DNA of 64,000 nucleotides from Woeseiaceae bacterium (GCA_021773075.1 JAJFKT010000012.1:1-64000); one strand, 5' to 3'; positions 1-7,856 are shown, counted from the stretch's first letter. Translations and numbers: made by a program. The notes: generated from the letters alone by a model not told the origin.

Positions 1-54
1 TTGAACGGGGCTTGGGAATCGTAGAAAACGACTCTACGATTTCTCTACGTTGAT

Positions 55-90
55 AAAACGAAGGGCCTACCGACATCGGTAAACCCTTGT
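55..90 (-). terminator. Putative terminator of tRNA-Arg
   Basis: Just past the tRNA 3' end on the minus strand, AAGGG and TACCG (61-72) pair with CGGTA and CCCTT (77-88), with a small CC/AA internal bulge and a four-base loop. A short T-rich run (CGTTTTA) follows on the minus strand. This looks like an intrinsic terminator for the tRNA transcript, but the U-tract is modest, so confidence is only moderate. Confidence 0.45.
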
Positions 91-96
91 TTTAAT

Positions 97-173
97 TGGC
101 GCGCCCGGAGAGATTCGAACTCCCGACCGCTCGGTTCGTAGCCGAGTACTCTATCCAGCTGAGCTACGGGCGC
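97..173 (-). tRNA. tRNA-Arg (anticodon ACG)
   Basis: Read on the minus strand this is a full cloverleaf. The acceptor stem is GCGCCCG paired with CGGGCGC, followed by discriminator G and an encoded CCA (97-99). The D-arm contains AGCTC..GAGT, the anticodon stem is CTCGG/CCGAG around the loop CTACGAA (anticodon ACG), and the T-loop is TTCGAAT. The ACG anticodon decodes CGU, CGC and CGA after A34-to-inosine editing. In E. coli tRNA-Arg(ACG) genes lie directly behind tRNA-Ser(GCU) downstream of csrA. Here the two tRNAs are on the same strand but about 4.5 kb apart. Confidence 0.97.
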
Positions 174-213
174 TTTGTTCATAGCGGGGTGCAAGGCACC
201 CGGCGGGCCCGCG

Positions 214-242
214 ATTATAAAGAGGCCTAGGCCGTATTGCTA
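214..242 (-). promoter_or_regulatory. Putative sigma-70 promoter of tRNA-Arg
   Basis: On the minus strand a perfect TATAAT -10 box (214-219) is followed by a very GC-rich discriminator, typical of stringently controlled stable-RNA promoters. A poor -35 match (TAGCAA, 237-242) lies 17 bp upstream. The start would fall near 207, giving a leader of about 34 nt that contains a perfect GGGTGC/GCACCC hairpin (187-201). Confidence 0.5.
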
Positions 243-330
243 CGACAATTTGGACAATAAGATTGGGGCGCCCACGACGCCCCTGACTTTCCACCTAATT
301 TATTGATTTCGTTGCTTTTCCGGGATCCGA

Positions 331-1146
331 CTAGTTGCCCGATTTTTTGACATGGATATTTCCATTTAGCGTCTTGAGCTTGATTACCGGTCCACCACCG
401 TTGATGTTGGCAACGATCACGCTCTCGACGCGAACCTCTACCCCACCACGATCATTGCGGCGCTCCACCACGGGCTTGCTGGGCTGAATATCCACTTCAA
501 AATCCGAAATGATCTCACCCTGGGTTGCATCGATATTGAGCTGCGCACCCGCTTGCGCCGGCAAGCCCAGCGTCAGGTCTCCATTGATTGTCTCGAACGA
601 CATCGCGCTATCGGGATCGATGCTCGCAAAACTCACATCGACATGTTCGTTCACAGATTCCGCGATAACTGATCCACTGATATTACTCGCCGTGATAGGA
701 CCGTTCGTGTTTTCAAGCTGCAACGAGCCAGTGATATTGCTGACAACGATCTCGCCATTATTCGTTGTCGACAATTCGAGGTCGGCGCGGCGCGGTATAC
801 GCGCAACAATATTGATCTTGTTCATGCGCCAGTCCGTATCGACCGAAATGTGATTGTCGTGCTCGTCTACCTCTAGCGAATAGGCACCAGTGGTCAGTTC
901 CTTTGTGCCGGACGGCGTGATGATCTTACGACTGCCCTGCTCAACCTGCACTGTAAATTCGGCATCCGCGCGGTCCTCGCCGATAACTTCGATATAGGCC
1001 GAGATGATCGAAATATCCAGTGACATCGGTTCATCCGGATGCGACAGCGGAATCGTTATGATTTGTGGTTCGTCCTGTGCGTTTGCCGTCGCACACACGC
1101 ACATCAGGGCAAAAATTATTGTCAGTTTCGCTATGGTCGTTTTCAT
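331..1146 (-). CDS. DUF4097-family secreted beta-repeat protein (second copy)
   Basis: This 271-residue protein is predicted to be exported: residues 1-24 (MKTTIAKLTIIFALMCVCATANA) form a classic Sec signal peptide ending at an ANA site. The mature part consists of short repeated strands with recurring NGxI/V and GS/GP turns (such as NTNGPITASNISGS and NGNIHVKK). This is the pattern of DUF4097, a predicted right-handed beta-solenoid 'adhesin-like' domain. I chose the ATG at 1146 because AGGAGG lies 9 nt upstream; an upstream in-frame start would lack a signal peptide at its N-terminus. It is the last gene of the sigma-HEAT-DUF4097 operon, 13 nt after its paralogue. Downstream, GGGGCG/CGCCCC (265-283) could be a weak terminator. 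The biochemical role of the family is unknown. Confidence 0.85.
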   Translation of the reverse strand: MKTTIAKLTIIFALMCVCATANAQDEPQIITIPLSHPDEPMSLDISIISAYIEVIGEDRADAEFTVQVEQGSRKIITPSGTKELTTGAYSLEVDEHDNHISVDTDWRMNKINIVARIPRRADLELSTTNNGEIVVSNITGSLQLENTNGPITASNISGSVIAESVNEHVDVSFASIDPDSAMSFETINGDLTLGLPAQAGAQLNIDATQGEIISDFEVDIQPSKPVVERRNDRGGVEVRVESVIVANINGGGPVIKLKTLNGNIHVKKSGN

Positions 1147-1159
1147 TGAAACGTCCTCC

Positions 1160-1990
1160 TCAGTTCTTTTGAATTTGAACATCGCCGTTCATCGACGAAA
1201 TTGAAAATGTGGGCCCACCGCCCTCAAGACGCAGGCCGGCGGATTGCTGGATACGATAGCGGTGCTTGCCTTCCGATTGTTCGTACTGGATCTGTGCGGG
1301 TACGGAGTAAGTGTCAGTCGCGAATTCGCTGACAACTTTCCCGTTAAAGATGTCGAGTGCGACATCGATACCTGAACCCGGTGGCATGAACACCGTGACG
1401 TCGCCATTTATCGTTTCGATACTGCAGTTTTGTACGGGCGCTGTCGCAAAACCGAGATCAACGGGACCATTGACGCTCTCAACCTCGGCACAATCCTGCA
1501 TCCCCGCCACATCAATCGGTCCGTTGACGTTGCGTGCACTAATGCGACCATATACATCGGACACATCGATCTTGCCGTCAACTACGGTCCCTACATCGAC
1601 AATCGTATCCTTGGGGACAACGACATCGAACTGATAGTCCACGCGACAACCATCGCAATGATCCCGGTTGTACCAACGCTCTTCGCGATCACCGACTTTC
1701 ATCGACACACCATTCGCGTCGGCGTAGGTGTCGAGCTTTAGCATTACTTTACTTCGATCAAACATTGCTTGATCGGGTGCCGAACGAGTCTCATCGACGG
1801 TCACCTTGATCTCGCCTTCAGCGCCGGGACGAACGCGAACGTTGCCCCAGATGTTGTCGATGGTCAGTCTTGGCATCGTTGTCGAAACGTCATAGGTCTT
1901 CGTCCAGACCTGATGCTCGCTGACCTCGGCAACCGCGATCGTCGGTGCCAGGCAAATCAGCAAGCCCAATGTGCGTGTATTCATCTTCAT
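1160..1990 (-). CDS. DUF4097-family secreted beta-repeat protein (first copy)
   Basis: This 276-residue protein has a signal peptide (about residues 1-21, ending TIAVA) and a mature domain of short repeated strands with NGP/NGD/NGK turns (NVNGPIDV, SVNGPVDL, TINGDVTV, SMNGDVQI). This matches DUF4097 and is clearly paralogous to the next gene. Four Cys lie in the middle, including a CDGC pair near residue 112, so a disulfide in the envelope is plausible. The start overlaps the stop of the HEAT-repeat gene by ATGA, and GGGGAG lies upstream. This coupling ties it to the ECF sigma operon. A structural or signalling role in the periplasm or outer membrane is inference from export and fold only. 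Confidence 0.85.
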   Translation of the reverse strand: MKMNTRTLGLLICLAPTIAVAEVSEHQVWTKTYDVSTTMPRLTIDNIWGNVRVRPGAEGEIKVTVDETRSAPDQAMFDRSKVMLKLDTYADANGVSMKVGDREERWYNRDHCDGCRVDYQFDVVVPKDTIVDVGTVVDGKIDVSDVYGRISARNVNGPIDVAGMQDCAEVESVNGPVDLGFATAPVQNCSIETINGDVTVFMPPGSGIDVALDIFNGKVVSEFATDTYSVPAQIQYEQSEGKHRYRIQQSAGLRLEGGGPTFSISSMNGDVQIQKN

Positions 1991-2697
1991 ACTGTTTCAC
2001 TCCCCAATGCAGTCTTGACATGCCGGACCAGATCCGGATGCAGTTGATTGTTATTGGCCAACTCGAGCAGCTGCGCGAGTTGCTCGCCTGTGCCGTTGCG
2101 TAGAATAAGATCGATCAATGCGAGCTGAATGGTCGGTGATTCGCTGTTCTCAAGTAGCTGCATCAGCTCCTCGCCGACCCCGGCAGTTGAAAGACTTGGT
2201 CCCAGCGCATCGATGGCCGCCGTACGAATCGACGGCACACGATCGTCGGTTGCCCGCAGCAACAATGCGTTTACGATCTGTTCATCGGTGGCTGACGCAG
2301 CACTCGCGTCAAAGACACCTTTAAGGCGCGTACCGGCGATGGGATTCTCGAGGCGATCGAGAATCAGTTCACGATTCAGGAGCGCGACATTCTCTTCCAG
2401 CATTGCGAGTCGCTCTTGTTCTACGGGCAGCCCACCCTGAAGCGCATTTGCGAGGCCGAAGCCGATAAGCACGCAAGCGGCAGCTGTTAGCCAAGCTGTG
2501 TTGCTGCCAAAGCCGAACCATCGAAGAAGTGTGTCTGCGAATGATTCGCTGCTGGTCTCGTCGAGCGCCTTGTAGAAGCCGCGTCGTAGATCCGCCGACG
2601 GTATCTCACTTGGTAATTCGCGAAGACTCGCCCACAATTCCTGCTCGGCGGGGTCGTCACTTTCAAACGGTAAATTGCTTCGATTTCGATCAGACAT
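1987..2697 (-). CDS. Single-pass membrane protein with HEAT-like repeats, putative anti-sigma partner
   Basis: This 236-residue protein has an acidic cytoplasmic N-terminus (residues 1-65, containing an ELWASLRELPSEIPSADLRRGF segment), one transmembrane helix (about 68-90, WLTAAACVLIGFGLANAL), a short coiled coil (about 95-115) and a C-terminal half of paired helices of HEAT/armadillo type (about 130-236). The start ATG at 2697 lies inside the last codons of the sigma gene (8 bp overlap) and has GGAG 9 nt upstream. A much longer open frame continues upstream but runs entirely across the sigma gene. Membrane topology and coupling to an ECF sigma factor are typical of anti-sigma factors. No ZAS zinc motif (HxxxCxxC) is present, so that role is inferred from position. 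Confidence 0.75.
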   Translation of the reverse strand: MSDRNRSNLPFESDDPAEQELWASLRELPSEIPSADLRRGFYKALDETSSESFADTLLRWFGFGSNTAWLTAAACVLIGFGLANALQGGLPVEQERLAMLEENVALLNRELILDRLENPIAGTRLKGVFDASAASATDEQIVNALLLRATDDRVPSIRTAAIDALGPSLSTAGVGEELMQLLENSESPTIQLALIDLILRNGTGEQLAQLLELANNNQLHPDLVRHVKTALGSETV

Positions 2698-3256
2698 CGA
2701 CCGGTGCTCCATTGATAGTTGTAAATTCCGCGTTGAGTTGCTGCATGGCGCGATGCATGCGCACGCGTGCTGTTCCGGCCTTGCAGCCGAGTGCTTGGCC
2801 GAGTTCTTCGTAAGAGTCGAACTCAAAACGACCAAGCCAAATGATTTCCTGTACGGTTTCCGGCAGTCGTCCGAGGGCTTTTCGCAGCATGTCCATGCTT
2901 TGGCTTCCGGATGCTGCCTGCTCGGCGGTACGATTCTCGACCAAACCCTCCATGGACTCATCGACCGGCGCGTTAACACCTTGTCGCCGCATCGCACGGA
3001 GATGGTCAAGTGTGATGTTGCGGGCAATATTGAACATCCAGCCCTTGAATGTTCCGCTACCTTTGAAACTGGATGCCTTATTGAGAATGCGCAGAAAGAC
3101 TTCCTGCGTGAGATCTTCGGCCTGTGCGCTATGCCGCGTCATCTGCCGGCAGTATTGATACACGGCCTTGTTATGGCGTTCGAACAGCGTACCGAGACAA
3201 GAGGCATCGCCCCTGGCTACCCAATCAACTAACTGTTCGTCTGTAACTGCTCGCAT
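2690..3256 (-). CDS. ECF-type RNA polymerase sigma-70 family sigma factor
   Basis: This 188-residue protein has the two ECF domains. Region 2 (about residues 15-85) contains DLTQEVFLRI and the FKGWMFNIARN-like segment, which contact core polymerase and the -10 element. Region 4 (about 120-175) contains the helix-turn-helix SYEELGQALGCKAGTARVRMHRA. I use the ATG at 3256, with GAG 7 nt upstream; a TTG start at 3283 is also open but has a poor ribosome site. It heads a four-gene operon with a membrane HEAT protein and two exported DUF4097 proteins, which suggests response to an envelope signal and probable control of its own operon. The regulon cannot be read from this window. Confidence 0.9.
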   Translation of the reverse strand: MRAVTDEQLVDWVARGDASCLGTLFERHNKAVYQYCRQMTRHSAQAEDLTQEVFLRILNKASSFKGSGTFKGWMFNIARNITLDHLRAMRRQGVNAPVDESMEGLVENRTAEQAASGSQSMDMLRKALGRLPETVQEIIWLGRFEFDSYEELGQALGCKAGTARVRMHRAMQQLNAEFTTINGAPVDV

Positions 3257-3414
3257 CTGATTTCTCGTCCGTTCACAGATCAAGACGTCCCGGAGGGAAG
3301 AACGTTACAGGGAAATTCTGGAAGAGAGAGGCGGTGCCGTCGCGTTCCCGACGTACCAATTGTGCTAAATCCAGTGTTTTGACGTTTTCTATTCAACCAA
3401 CTCGTTGAATGAAT

Positions 3415-4446
3415 CTACTCCTCGTCTTCCTTCACACCGAGTCTTTCATGCATGACCGGACTCGTGGTCGTGTATTGAACGTGCACTTTCTTGTCCGGCT
3501 CTATACGCTGTTTGATCGCAAAAGCGGCTAGTGCTGCCTCGTGGAAGCCGCATAGAATCAGCTTCTTCTTGCCAGGATAGTGGTTGATATCACCAATCGC
3601 GTAGATACCTGGTGTTGATGTTTCGAACCGCTCTGTGTCGACATTGATCGTCTTACGATTGATGTCGAGGCCCCACTCGGCGATGGGGCCGAGCTTCGGC
3701 GCCAAGCCGAAGAAGACCAGCATCTTCTCGACTTCCACTTCGAAGGTCTCATCGGACTTATTGCCCACGATCATTTTCGTCAGATCACCATTCTGATGCT
3801 GCAGCTCGCTAACTTTTGCATTCTCGAGTGTAGTCACTTTGCCGGCCGCCTCGAGATCCCGCATTGCTGCAACTGTCGCATCAACCGCACGGTACTCCTC
3901 ACGACGATGCACCAATGTGATGTGATTTGCGATCAGACCGAGCTCGACGACCCAGTCCAGTGCCGAATCACCGCCACCGAGGATCGCGAGATTCTTGCCC
4001 GCAAATTGCTGTGGGTCGCGCACTCGGTACTGCAAGCTTTCTTCGTTGATCTCATCAACACCCTTCGCACGCAATGCTCTTGGCTGGAATGATCCAACAC
4101 CTGCGGCGATCACGACCGCCTTGGCGTTGAATTGCTTGCCGCCGTCTGTTTCTACAAAGAAGCCATTATCTTCGGGGCGAACGACCGTTACTTCCTCGCC
4201 GAGATGCATGCCAGCACCAAACGGCTCGATTTGCTTCATCAGACTTTCGGTCAGCTCGTCGCCCGTGCAAACCGGAATTCCCGGAATGTCATAAATGGGC
4301 TTGTCGGGATAGAGTTCGGTGCACTGACCGCCCGGCTGACGGATTGAATCAACAACTTCAGCCTTGAGCCCGAGAAGCCCGAGCTCGAAAACCTGGAACA
4401 GGCCGCAAGGGCCGGCGCCGACAATGACAACATCTGTATTAATCAC
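3415..4446 (-). CDS. Ferredoxin/flavodoxin-NADP+ reductase, thioredoxin-reductase-like type
   Basis: This 343-residue FAD enzyme begins with a dinucleotide-binding GAGPCGL motif (residues 10-16) and has a second Rossmann motif GGGDSALDW (about 158-166) for NADPH. The FAD-closing segment GIYAIGDI (about 293-300) is followed by an extended C-terminal tail. The fold is that of thioredoxin reductase, but the redox-active CxxC between the domains is absent. This identifies it as the YumC-type ferredoxin-NADP reductase that supplies or drains electrons from ferredoxin. The start is GTG at 4446 with AAGGGAC about 9 nt upstream. It stands alone between the sigma operon and the tRNA-Ser terminator. 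The physiological partner is not encoded nearby. Confidence 0.88.
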   Translation of the reverse strand: MINTDVVIVGAGPCGLFQVFELGLLGLKAEVVDSIRQPGGQCTELYPDKPIYDIPGIPVCTGDELTESLMKQIEPFGAGMHLGEEVTVVRPEDNGFFVETDGGKQFNAKAVVIAAGVGSFQPRALRAKGVDEINEESLQYRVRDPQQFAGKNLAILGGGDSALDWVVELGLIANHITLVHRREEYRAVDATVAAMRDLEAAGKVTTLENAKVSELQHQNGDLTKMIVGNKSDETFEVEVEKMLVFFGLAPKLGPIAEWGLDINRKTINVDTERFETSTPGIYAIGDINHYPGKKKLILCGFHEAALAAFAIKQRIEPDKKVHVQYTTTSPVMHERLGVKEDEE

Positions 4447-4580
4447 GAAAATTCTGTCCCTTTAAATAGCGCCCGGCACTTGCCGAGCCCTGTCAGGTTA
4501 ACGGCATCGGACTATATAGTCAGGCAATGACTGACGGCAAGTAGTGGCTTAACGCGATGGTTGTGGTAAGGGCTCGGGAT

Positions 4581-4635
4581 AGGCGCTTCGGGATGGGCGC
4601 TTCGCGCCCGGGCATGCGACTTCGTCGCTGCGCCC
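4581..4635. repeat. REP-like double hairpin
   Basis: Two adjacent GC-rich hairpins lie in the spacer between the reductase start and the tRNA-Ser terminator. The first is GGGCGC-TTC-GCGCCC (4595-4609). The second is GGGC..GCGAC-TTC-GTCGC..GCCC (4610-4635). Both have a TTC loop, and GGCGCTTCG also occurs twice in tandem (4582-4590 and 4596-4604). This is the architecture of REP/BIME elements in other proteobacteria. Membership in a genome-wide family cannot be tested here. Confidence 0.5.
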
Positions 4636-4675
4636 GTCGAACAAGGGCTCTTACTCGCCATCTTTCTGCCGCCGG

Positions 4676-4705
4676 AACAAAAAAAGGGCCCCAAATGGGG
4701 CCCTT
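4676..4705 (-). terminator. Intrinsic terminator of tRNA-Ser
   Basis: A perfect 9-bp stem, AAGGGCCCC/GGGGCCCTT (4684-4705) with a four-base loop, is followed on the minus strand by a run of seven T. It begins 11 nt beyond the tRNA 3' end. T residues also flank the other side, so it could act in both directions, but the only transcript reaching it from a known gene comes from tRNA-Ser. Confidence 0.88.
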
Positions 4706-4716
4706 CTTTTTTGTTC

Positions 4717-4807
4717 TGGCGGAGAGAGAGGGATTCGAACCCTCGAAGGGGTATTAGCCCTTACTCCCTTAGCAGGGGAGCGCTTTCGACCACTCAGCCA
4801 TCTCTCC
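4717..4807 (-). tRNA. tRNA-Ser (anticodon GCU)
   Basis: This is a class II tRNA of 91 nt including the encoded CCA (4717-4719). The acceptor is GGAGAGA/TCTCTCC with discriminator G. The anticodon loop CTGCTAA carries GCT, which reads AGU and AGC. The long variable arm expected for Ser is present (AAGGGCTAATACCCCCTT-like) and the T-loop is TTCGAAT. Its position right after csrA matches the conserved gammaproteobacterial csrA-serV arrangement. Confidence 0.97.
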
Positions 4808-4828
4808 GGGGTCCTCGAAAGGCCGCAC

Positions 4829-4857
4829 ATATTACTGTCAGAGTTAGGCGAGGTAAA
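4829..4857 (-). promoter_or_regulatory. Putative promoter of tRNA-Ser
   Basis: On the minus strand TTTACC (4852-4857) and TAATAT (4829-4834) are separated by exactly 17 bp. A GC-rich discriminator (GTGCGGCC) follows, as expected for a growth-rate-controlled tRNA promoter. The predicted start is about 15 nt before the mature tRNA. Box matches are 4/6 each. Confidence 0.45.
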
Positions 4858-4869
4858 GCTTAATCCTGC

Positions 4870-5094
4870 TTATTCTGGCTTATCGCTATTGCCTGAATTG
4901 CTGGCGGCGTCCGTCCCGCCGACAGCGGCCTGCTCGCCTTGAATTCGCTCGTATATCTCTTCCCGGTGAACGGCCACGTCTTTGGGTGCATTGATCCCTA
5001 TTCGGACCTGATTTCCCTTGACCCCCAAGACAGTGATCGTGACATCGCTCCCGATCATTACCGTCTCGCCCGCTCGTCGCGTCAGAATCAGCAT
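4870..5094 (-). CDS. csrA: Carbon storage regulator CsrA/RsmA
   Basis: This 74-residue RNA-binding dimer regulates translation and stability of target mRNAs by covering GGA motifs near ribosome sites. The first 60 residues are canonical: [15 protein letters not shown] at the N-terminus supplies the Arg and Leu contacts, [19 protein letters not shown] follows, and the tail is acidic and Ser/Asn-rich. The tail is longer than in the 61-residue E. coli protein. The start at 5094 has an excellent GGAGAGGA ribosome site that itself contains two GGA motifs. The gene follows alaS, and a leader hairpin (5112-5129) suggests self-repression. Confidence 0.98.
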   Translation of the reverse strand: MLILTRRAGETVMIGSDVTITVLGVKGNQVRIGINAPKDVAVHREEIYERIQGEQAAVGGTDAASNSGNSDKPE

Positions 5095-5111
5095 GAATCC
5101 TCTCCAGCCTG

Positions 5112-5129
5112 ACAGGGCTCCTGCCCTGT
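5112..5129 (-). promoter_or_regulatory. csrA leader hairpin with AGGA loop (putative CsrA self-binding site)
   Basis: In csrA mRNA orientation the sequence is ACAGGGC-AGGA-GCCCTGT, a perfect 7-bp stem that presents AGGA in a four-base loop 17 nt before the start codon. CsrA prefers A(N)GGA displayed in hairpin loops, and the ribosome site beyond it (GGAGAGGA) offers two further GGA triplets. This is the expected layout for translational autoregulation. On the plus strand the same hairpin is followed by Ts and resembles a terminator, but no plus-strand gene reads into it. Confidence 0.6.
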
Positions 5130-5249
5130 TCTTTTTTGCGCGTGTTAATCCATAAACTGTTGTTATTCTAGCTGATTTTCGCCCCGCTTGTCCTTCGGGA
5201 CTCAGAAAACCGTGGTTTTTTTTGCTTGAGGTCGATTTGGACCTTTAGA

Positions 5250-7856
5250 TCAGTCCATATGTTCCGCGATCCAGGGCGCGACGGAAGCCAAAGCGTCATC
5301 CAGAGCAGCCGCATCTGAACCACCGGCCTGAGCGAAATCCGGTCTGCCACCACCCTTGCCACCAACCTGTTCGGCGACCGGCTTGATGAGGTCACCCGCC
5401 TTGATCTTACCGACATAGTCCTTGGTCACCCCGGCCGCCAGATGCACCTTGTTTCCATTTACTGAGCCGAGAACGATAATCGCGCTTTGTAACTTGTCCT
5501 TGAACCGATCGACAGCATCGCGCAGCGTTTTAGCATCTGCCCCGTCCATACGCGTCGCCAGCACTTTGATACCCGCGACATCCTCAACACCCGCAAGGGG
5601 GTCAGACCCCTTTCCGGAGATCAGCGCCTGCTTGGCGGCGGCGAGCTCTTTTTCCAGATCTTTGTTGCGCTTCAGCAGTTGTTCCACTTTCGCCAAGGCC
5701 TGATCCGGTTGACTGCGCAGCAATCCCGCGAGATTGCCAAGTATCTGCTGATTGGCATCGATCCAGTCCACGGCGCCTTTGCCTGTTACCGCCTCGATAC
5801 GACGCACGCCCGAAGCGACTCCACCTTCAGATGTAATTTTGAACACGCCGATGTCACCGGTGCGTTCGACATGTGTGCCACCGCACAGCTCAACTGAGAA
5901 ATCGCCGACCCGAAGTACCCGAACTTTGTCGCCGTATTTTTCGCCGAACAAGGCCATGGCGCCGGATTCAATCGCGTCGTCGTAAGTCATGAGATCGGTG
6001 TCGGTCGCGTTGTTCTTACGAATCTCTTCGTTCACCAGATTTTCGATATCCTGAATCTGATCAGCCGTTACGCCCTCATAATGCGAAAAGTCAAAACGCA
6101 AACGGTCGGGCGCGACGAGCGATCCCTTCTGCGTAACGTGATCGCCGAGAACCTGCCGCAAAGCCGCATGCATCAAGTGCGTTGACGTGTGGTTGAGGCG
6201 AATTGCCTGCCGTCGATCGGCGTCGACAACCGCTTCTACTTCATCGCCGACCCTTAGCTCTCCCTGTTCCAGGCTTCCGAAATGCACATTGGCCTTGCCG
6301 CTCTTTTGTGTATCCGCAACGTCAAATAGTTTGCCATCCGAAACCAGAATACCTTTATCTCCGATCTGACCACCACTCTCCGCGTAGAAAGGCGTTGCTG
6401 ACAGGATCACTGCGCCCTCATCTCCCACCGCGAGCGTATCGACTGATTCGCCACCACTATATAAGGAGACGACTGTGCTCAAAGCCTCAATACCGTCGTA
6501 ACCAAGGAACGTCGTTTCTGCATCAGTCTTGAACGTGTCACTACCAGCCACACCGAATTTGCTCGCCGCTTTTGCCTTGTCTTTCTGACCCTGCATCGCG
6601 ACGTCAAATCCGTCACGGTCGATTTCAATGTTTCGCTCGCGAGCAACGTCAGCAGTTAAGTCGACTGGGAAACCGTAAGTATCATAGAGCTTGAAAACGA
6701 CTTCGCCCGGTATTTCCTGGCCATCGAGATCGGCAATTGTCGCCTCAAGAATTTCCATGCCCTGGTCGAGCGTCTCTGCGAATCGCTGCTCTTCTTTCTT
6801 CAGTACTTTTTCTACGTGCGCTTGTGCCTTCGCAAGCTCCGGATAGGCGCCGCCCATTTCCTTCGTGAGCGGGGCAACCAGCTTGTAGAAAAACAGATCG
6901 TCCGTACCAAGCTTCTTGCCGTGTCGAATCGCGCGACGAATTATGCGCCGCAGCACATATCCTCTTCCCTCATTACCCGGCAGCACGCCGTCGACGATGA
7001 GGAAGGAACAGGCTCGAATGTGATCGGCTATGACGTTAAGCGAGTTCGATCCATCGCTTTTCACGCCGAGCAGATCGGCGGTCGCGCTAATTATGTTGGC
7101 GAAAAGATCAATCTCGTAATTGGAATGAACGCCCTGCATAACTGCAGCGATACGCTCGAGACCCATGCCCGTATCGACAGACGGCTTGGGCAAAGATGTC
7201 ATCTCACCGTCTGCTGAGCGGTCGAACTGCATGAAAACGAGATTCCAGATCTCGACGTAGCGATCGCCGTCTTCGTCCGGCGTGCCTGGCGGACCCCCCG
7301 GCACATCAGCGCCGTGGTCGTAGAAAATTTCGGAGCACGGGCCACATGGACCGGTATCGCCCATAGCCCAGAAATTATCTTTCGCACCCAGTCGCGAGAA
7401 TCGCTCCGGGTCGATTTTCATTTCCTTGAGCCAGATATCGGCCGCTTCGTCATCGTCTTCGAAGACGGTAACCCAGAGTTTCTCGGGGGCGAGCCCAAGC
7501 GTAACTGTCAGAAAATCCCAGCCGTACTGAATCGCTTCGCGTTTGAAGTAATCTCCGAAGCTGAAGTTGCCGAGCATCTCAAAGAAGGTGTGATGCCTTG
7601 CTGTGTAGCCCACGTTCTCAAGGTCATTGTGTTTACCACCGGCACGAACACAGCGCTGTGACGATGTTGCCCGATCGTAACCACGCTTGTCGTCGCCTAG
7701 GAACACATCTTTGAATTGCACCATGCCTGCATTGGTAAACAACAGCGTTGGATCATTGCCAGGCACCAGCGGAGAGCTCGCGACGATTTCATGATCATTG
7801 TCACGGAAAAACTCCAGGAAAGCCTGGCGCAGCTCATTGCTCGTCATCGATTTCAT
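5250..7856 (-). CDS. alaS: Alanine-tRNA ligase
   Basis: This 868-residue class II synthetase charges tRNA-Ala and clears mischarged Ser/Gly. It has an N-terminal catalytic domain (about residues 1-250, with [10 protein letters not shown] and [13 protein letters not shown]), a tRNA-recognition domain, an editing domain with HTSTH (about 558) and CGGTH (about 663) zinc/editing motifs, a coiled segment, and a C-Ala domain ending in [15 protein letters not shown] (about 832-846). The length is normal (E. coli 876). At about residues 748-753 a KGSDPL peptide, encoded by a palindromic DNA element, sits in the linker between the coiled segment and C-Ala. The gene is co-directional with recA-recX upstream and csrA downstream. 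The ATG at 7856 has a weak ribosome site; an ATG nine bases later is an alternative. Confidence 0.98.
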   Translation of the reverse strand: MKSMTSNELRQAFLEFFRDNDHEIVASSPLVPGNDPTLLFTNAGMVQFKDVFLGDDKRGYDRATSSQRCVRAGGKHNDLENVGYTARHHTFFEMLGNFSFGDYFKREAIQYGWDFLTVTLGLAPEKLWVTVFEDDDEAADIWLKEMKIDPERFSRLGAKDNFWAMGDTGPCGPCSEIFYDHGADVPGGPPGTPDEDGDRYVEIWNLVFMQFDRSADGEMTSLPKPSVDTGMGLERIAAVMQGVHSNYEIDLFANIISATADLLGVKSDGSNSLNVIADHIRACSFLIVDGVLPGNEGRGYVLRRIIRRAIRHGKKLGTDDLFFYKLVAPLTKEMGGAYPELAKAQAHVEKVLKKEEQRFAETLDQGMEILEATIADLDGQEIPGEVVFKLYDTYGFPVDLTADVARERNIEIDRDGFDVAMQGQKDKAKAASKFGVAGSDTFKTDAETTFLGYDGIEALSTVVSLYSGGESVDTLAVGDEGAVILSATPFYAESGGQIGDKGILVSDGKLFDVADTQKSGKANVHFGSLEQGELRVGDEVEAVVDADRRQAIRLNHTSTHLMHAALRQVLGDHVTQKGSLVAPDRLRFDFSHYEGVTADQIQDIENLVNEEIRKNNATDTDLMTYDDAIESGAMALFGEKYGDKVRVLRVGDFSVELCGGTHVERTGDIGVFKITSEGGVASGVRRIEAVTGKGAVDWIDANQQILGNLAGLLRSQPDQALAKVEQLLKRNKDLEKELAAAKQALISGKGSDPLAGVEDVAGIKVLATRMDGADAKTLRDAVDRFKDKLQSAIIVLGSVNGNKVHLAAGVTKDYVGKIKAGDLIKPVAEQVGGKGGGRPDFAQAGGSDAAALDDALASVAPWIAEHMD
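5598..5619. repeat. Palindromic GGGGTCAGACCCC element inside alaS
   Basis: The palindrome GGGGTC-A-GACCCC (5598-5610) continues as TTT-n-CGGAG, and the whole 22-nt string recurs with one mismatch inside pgeF (25488-25509). In the alaS reading frame it encodes S-G-K-G-S-D-P-L in a linker that aligns poorly with other AlaS proteins. The match in sequence, orientation and frame indicates an inserted repeat rather than chance. Confidence 0.75.

Noticed and set aside
1..173. tRNA-Arg as an attachment site for an integrated element
   Set aside because: No integrase, no direct repeat of the tRNA 3' end and no phage-like genes are visible in the window.
2698..3027. Possible 110-residue N-terminal extension of the HEAT-repeat membrane protein
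   Set aside because: It runs out of frame entirely within the sigma-factor gene; the ATG at 2697 has a good ribosome site and overlaps the sigma stop in the usual way.
5112..5136. Hairpin plus T-run before csrA as a plus-strand terminator
   Set aside because: No plus-strand gene reads into it. In the csrA transcript the same stem forms a leader structure with an AGGA loop.
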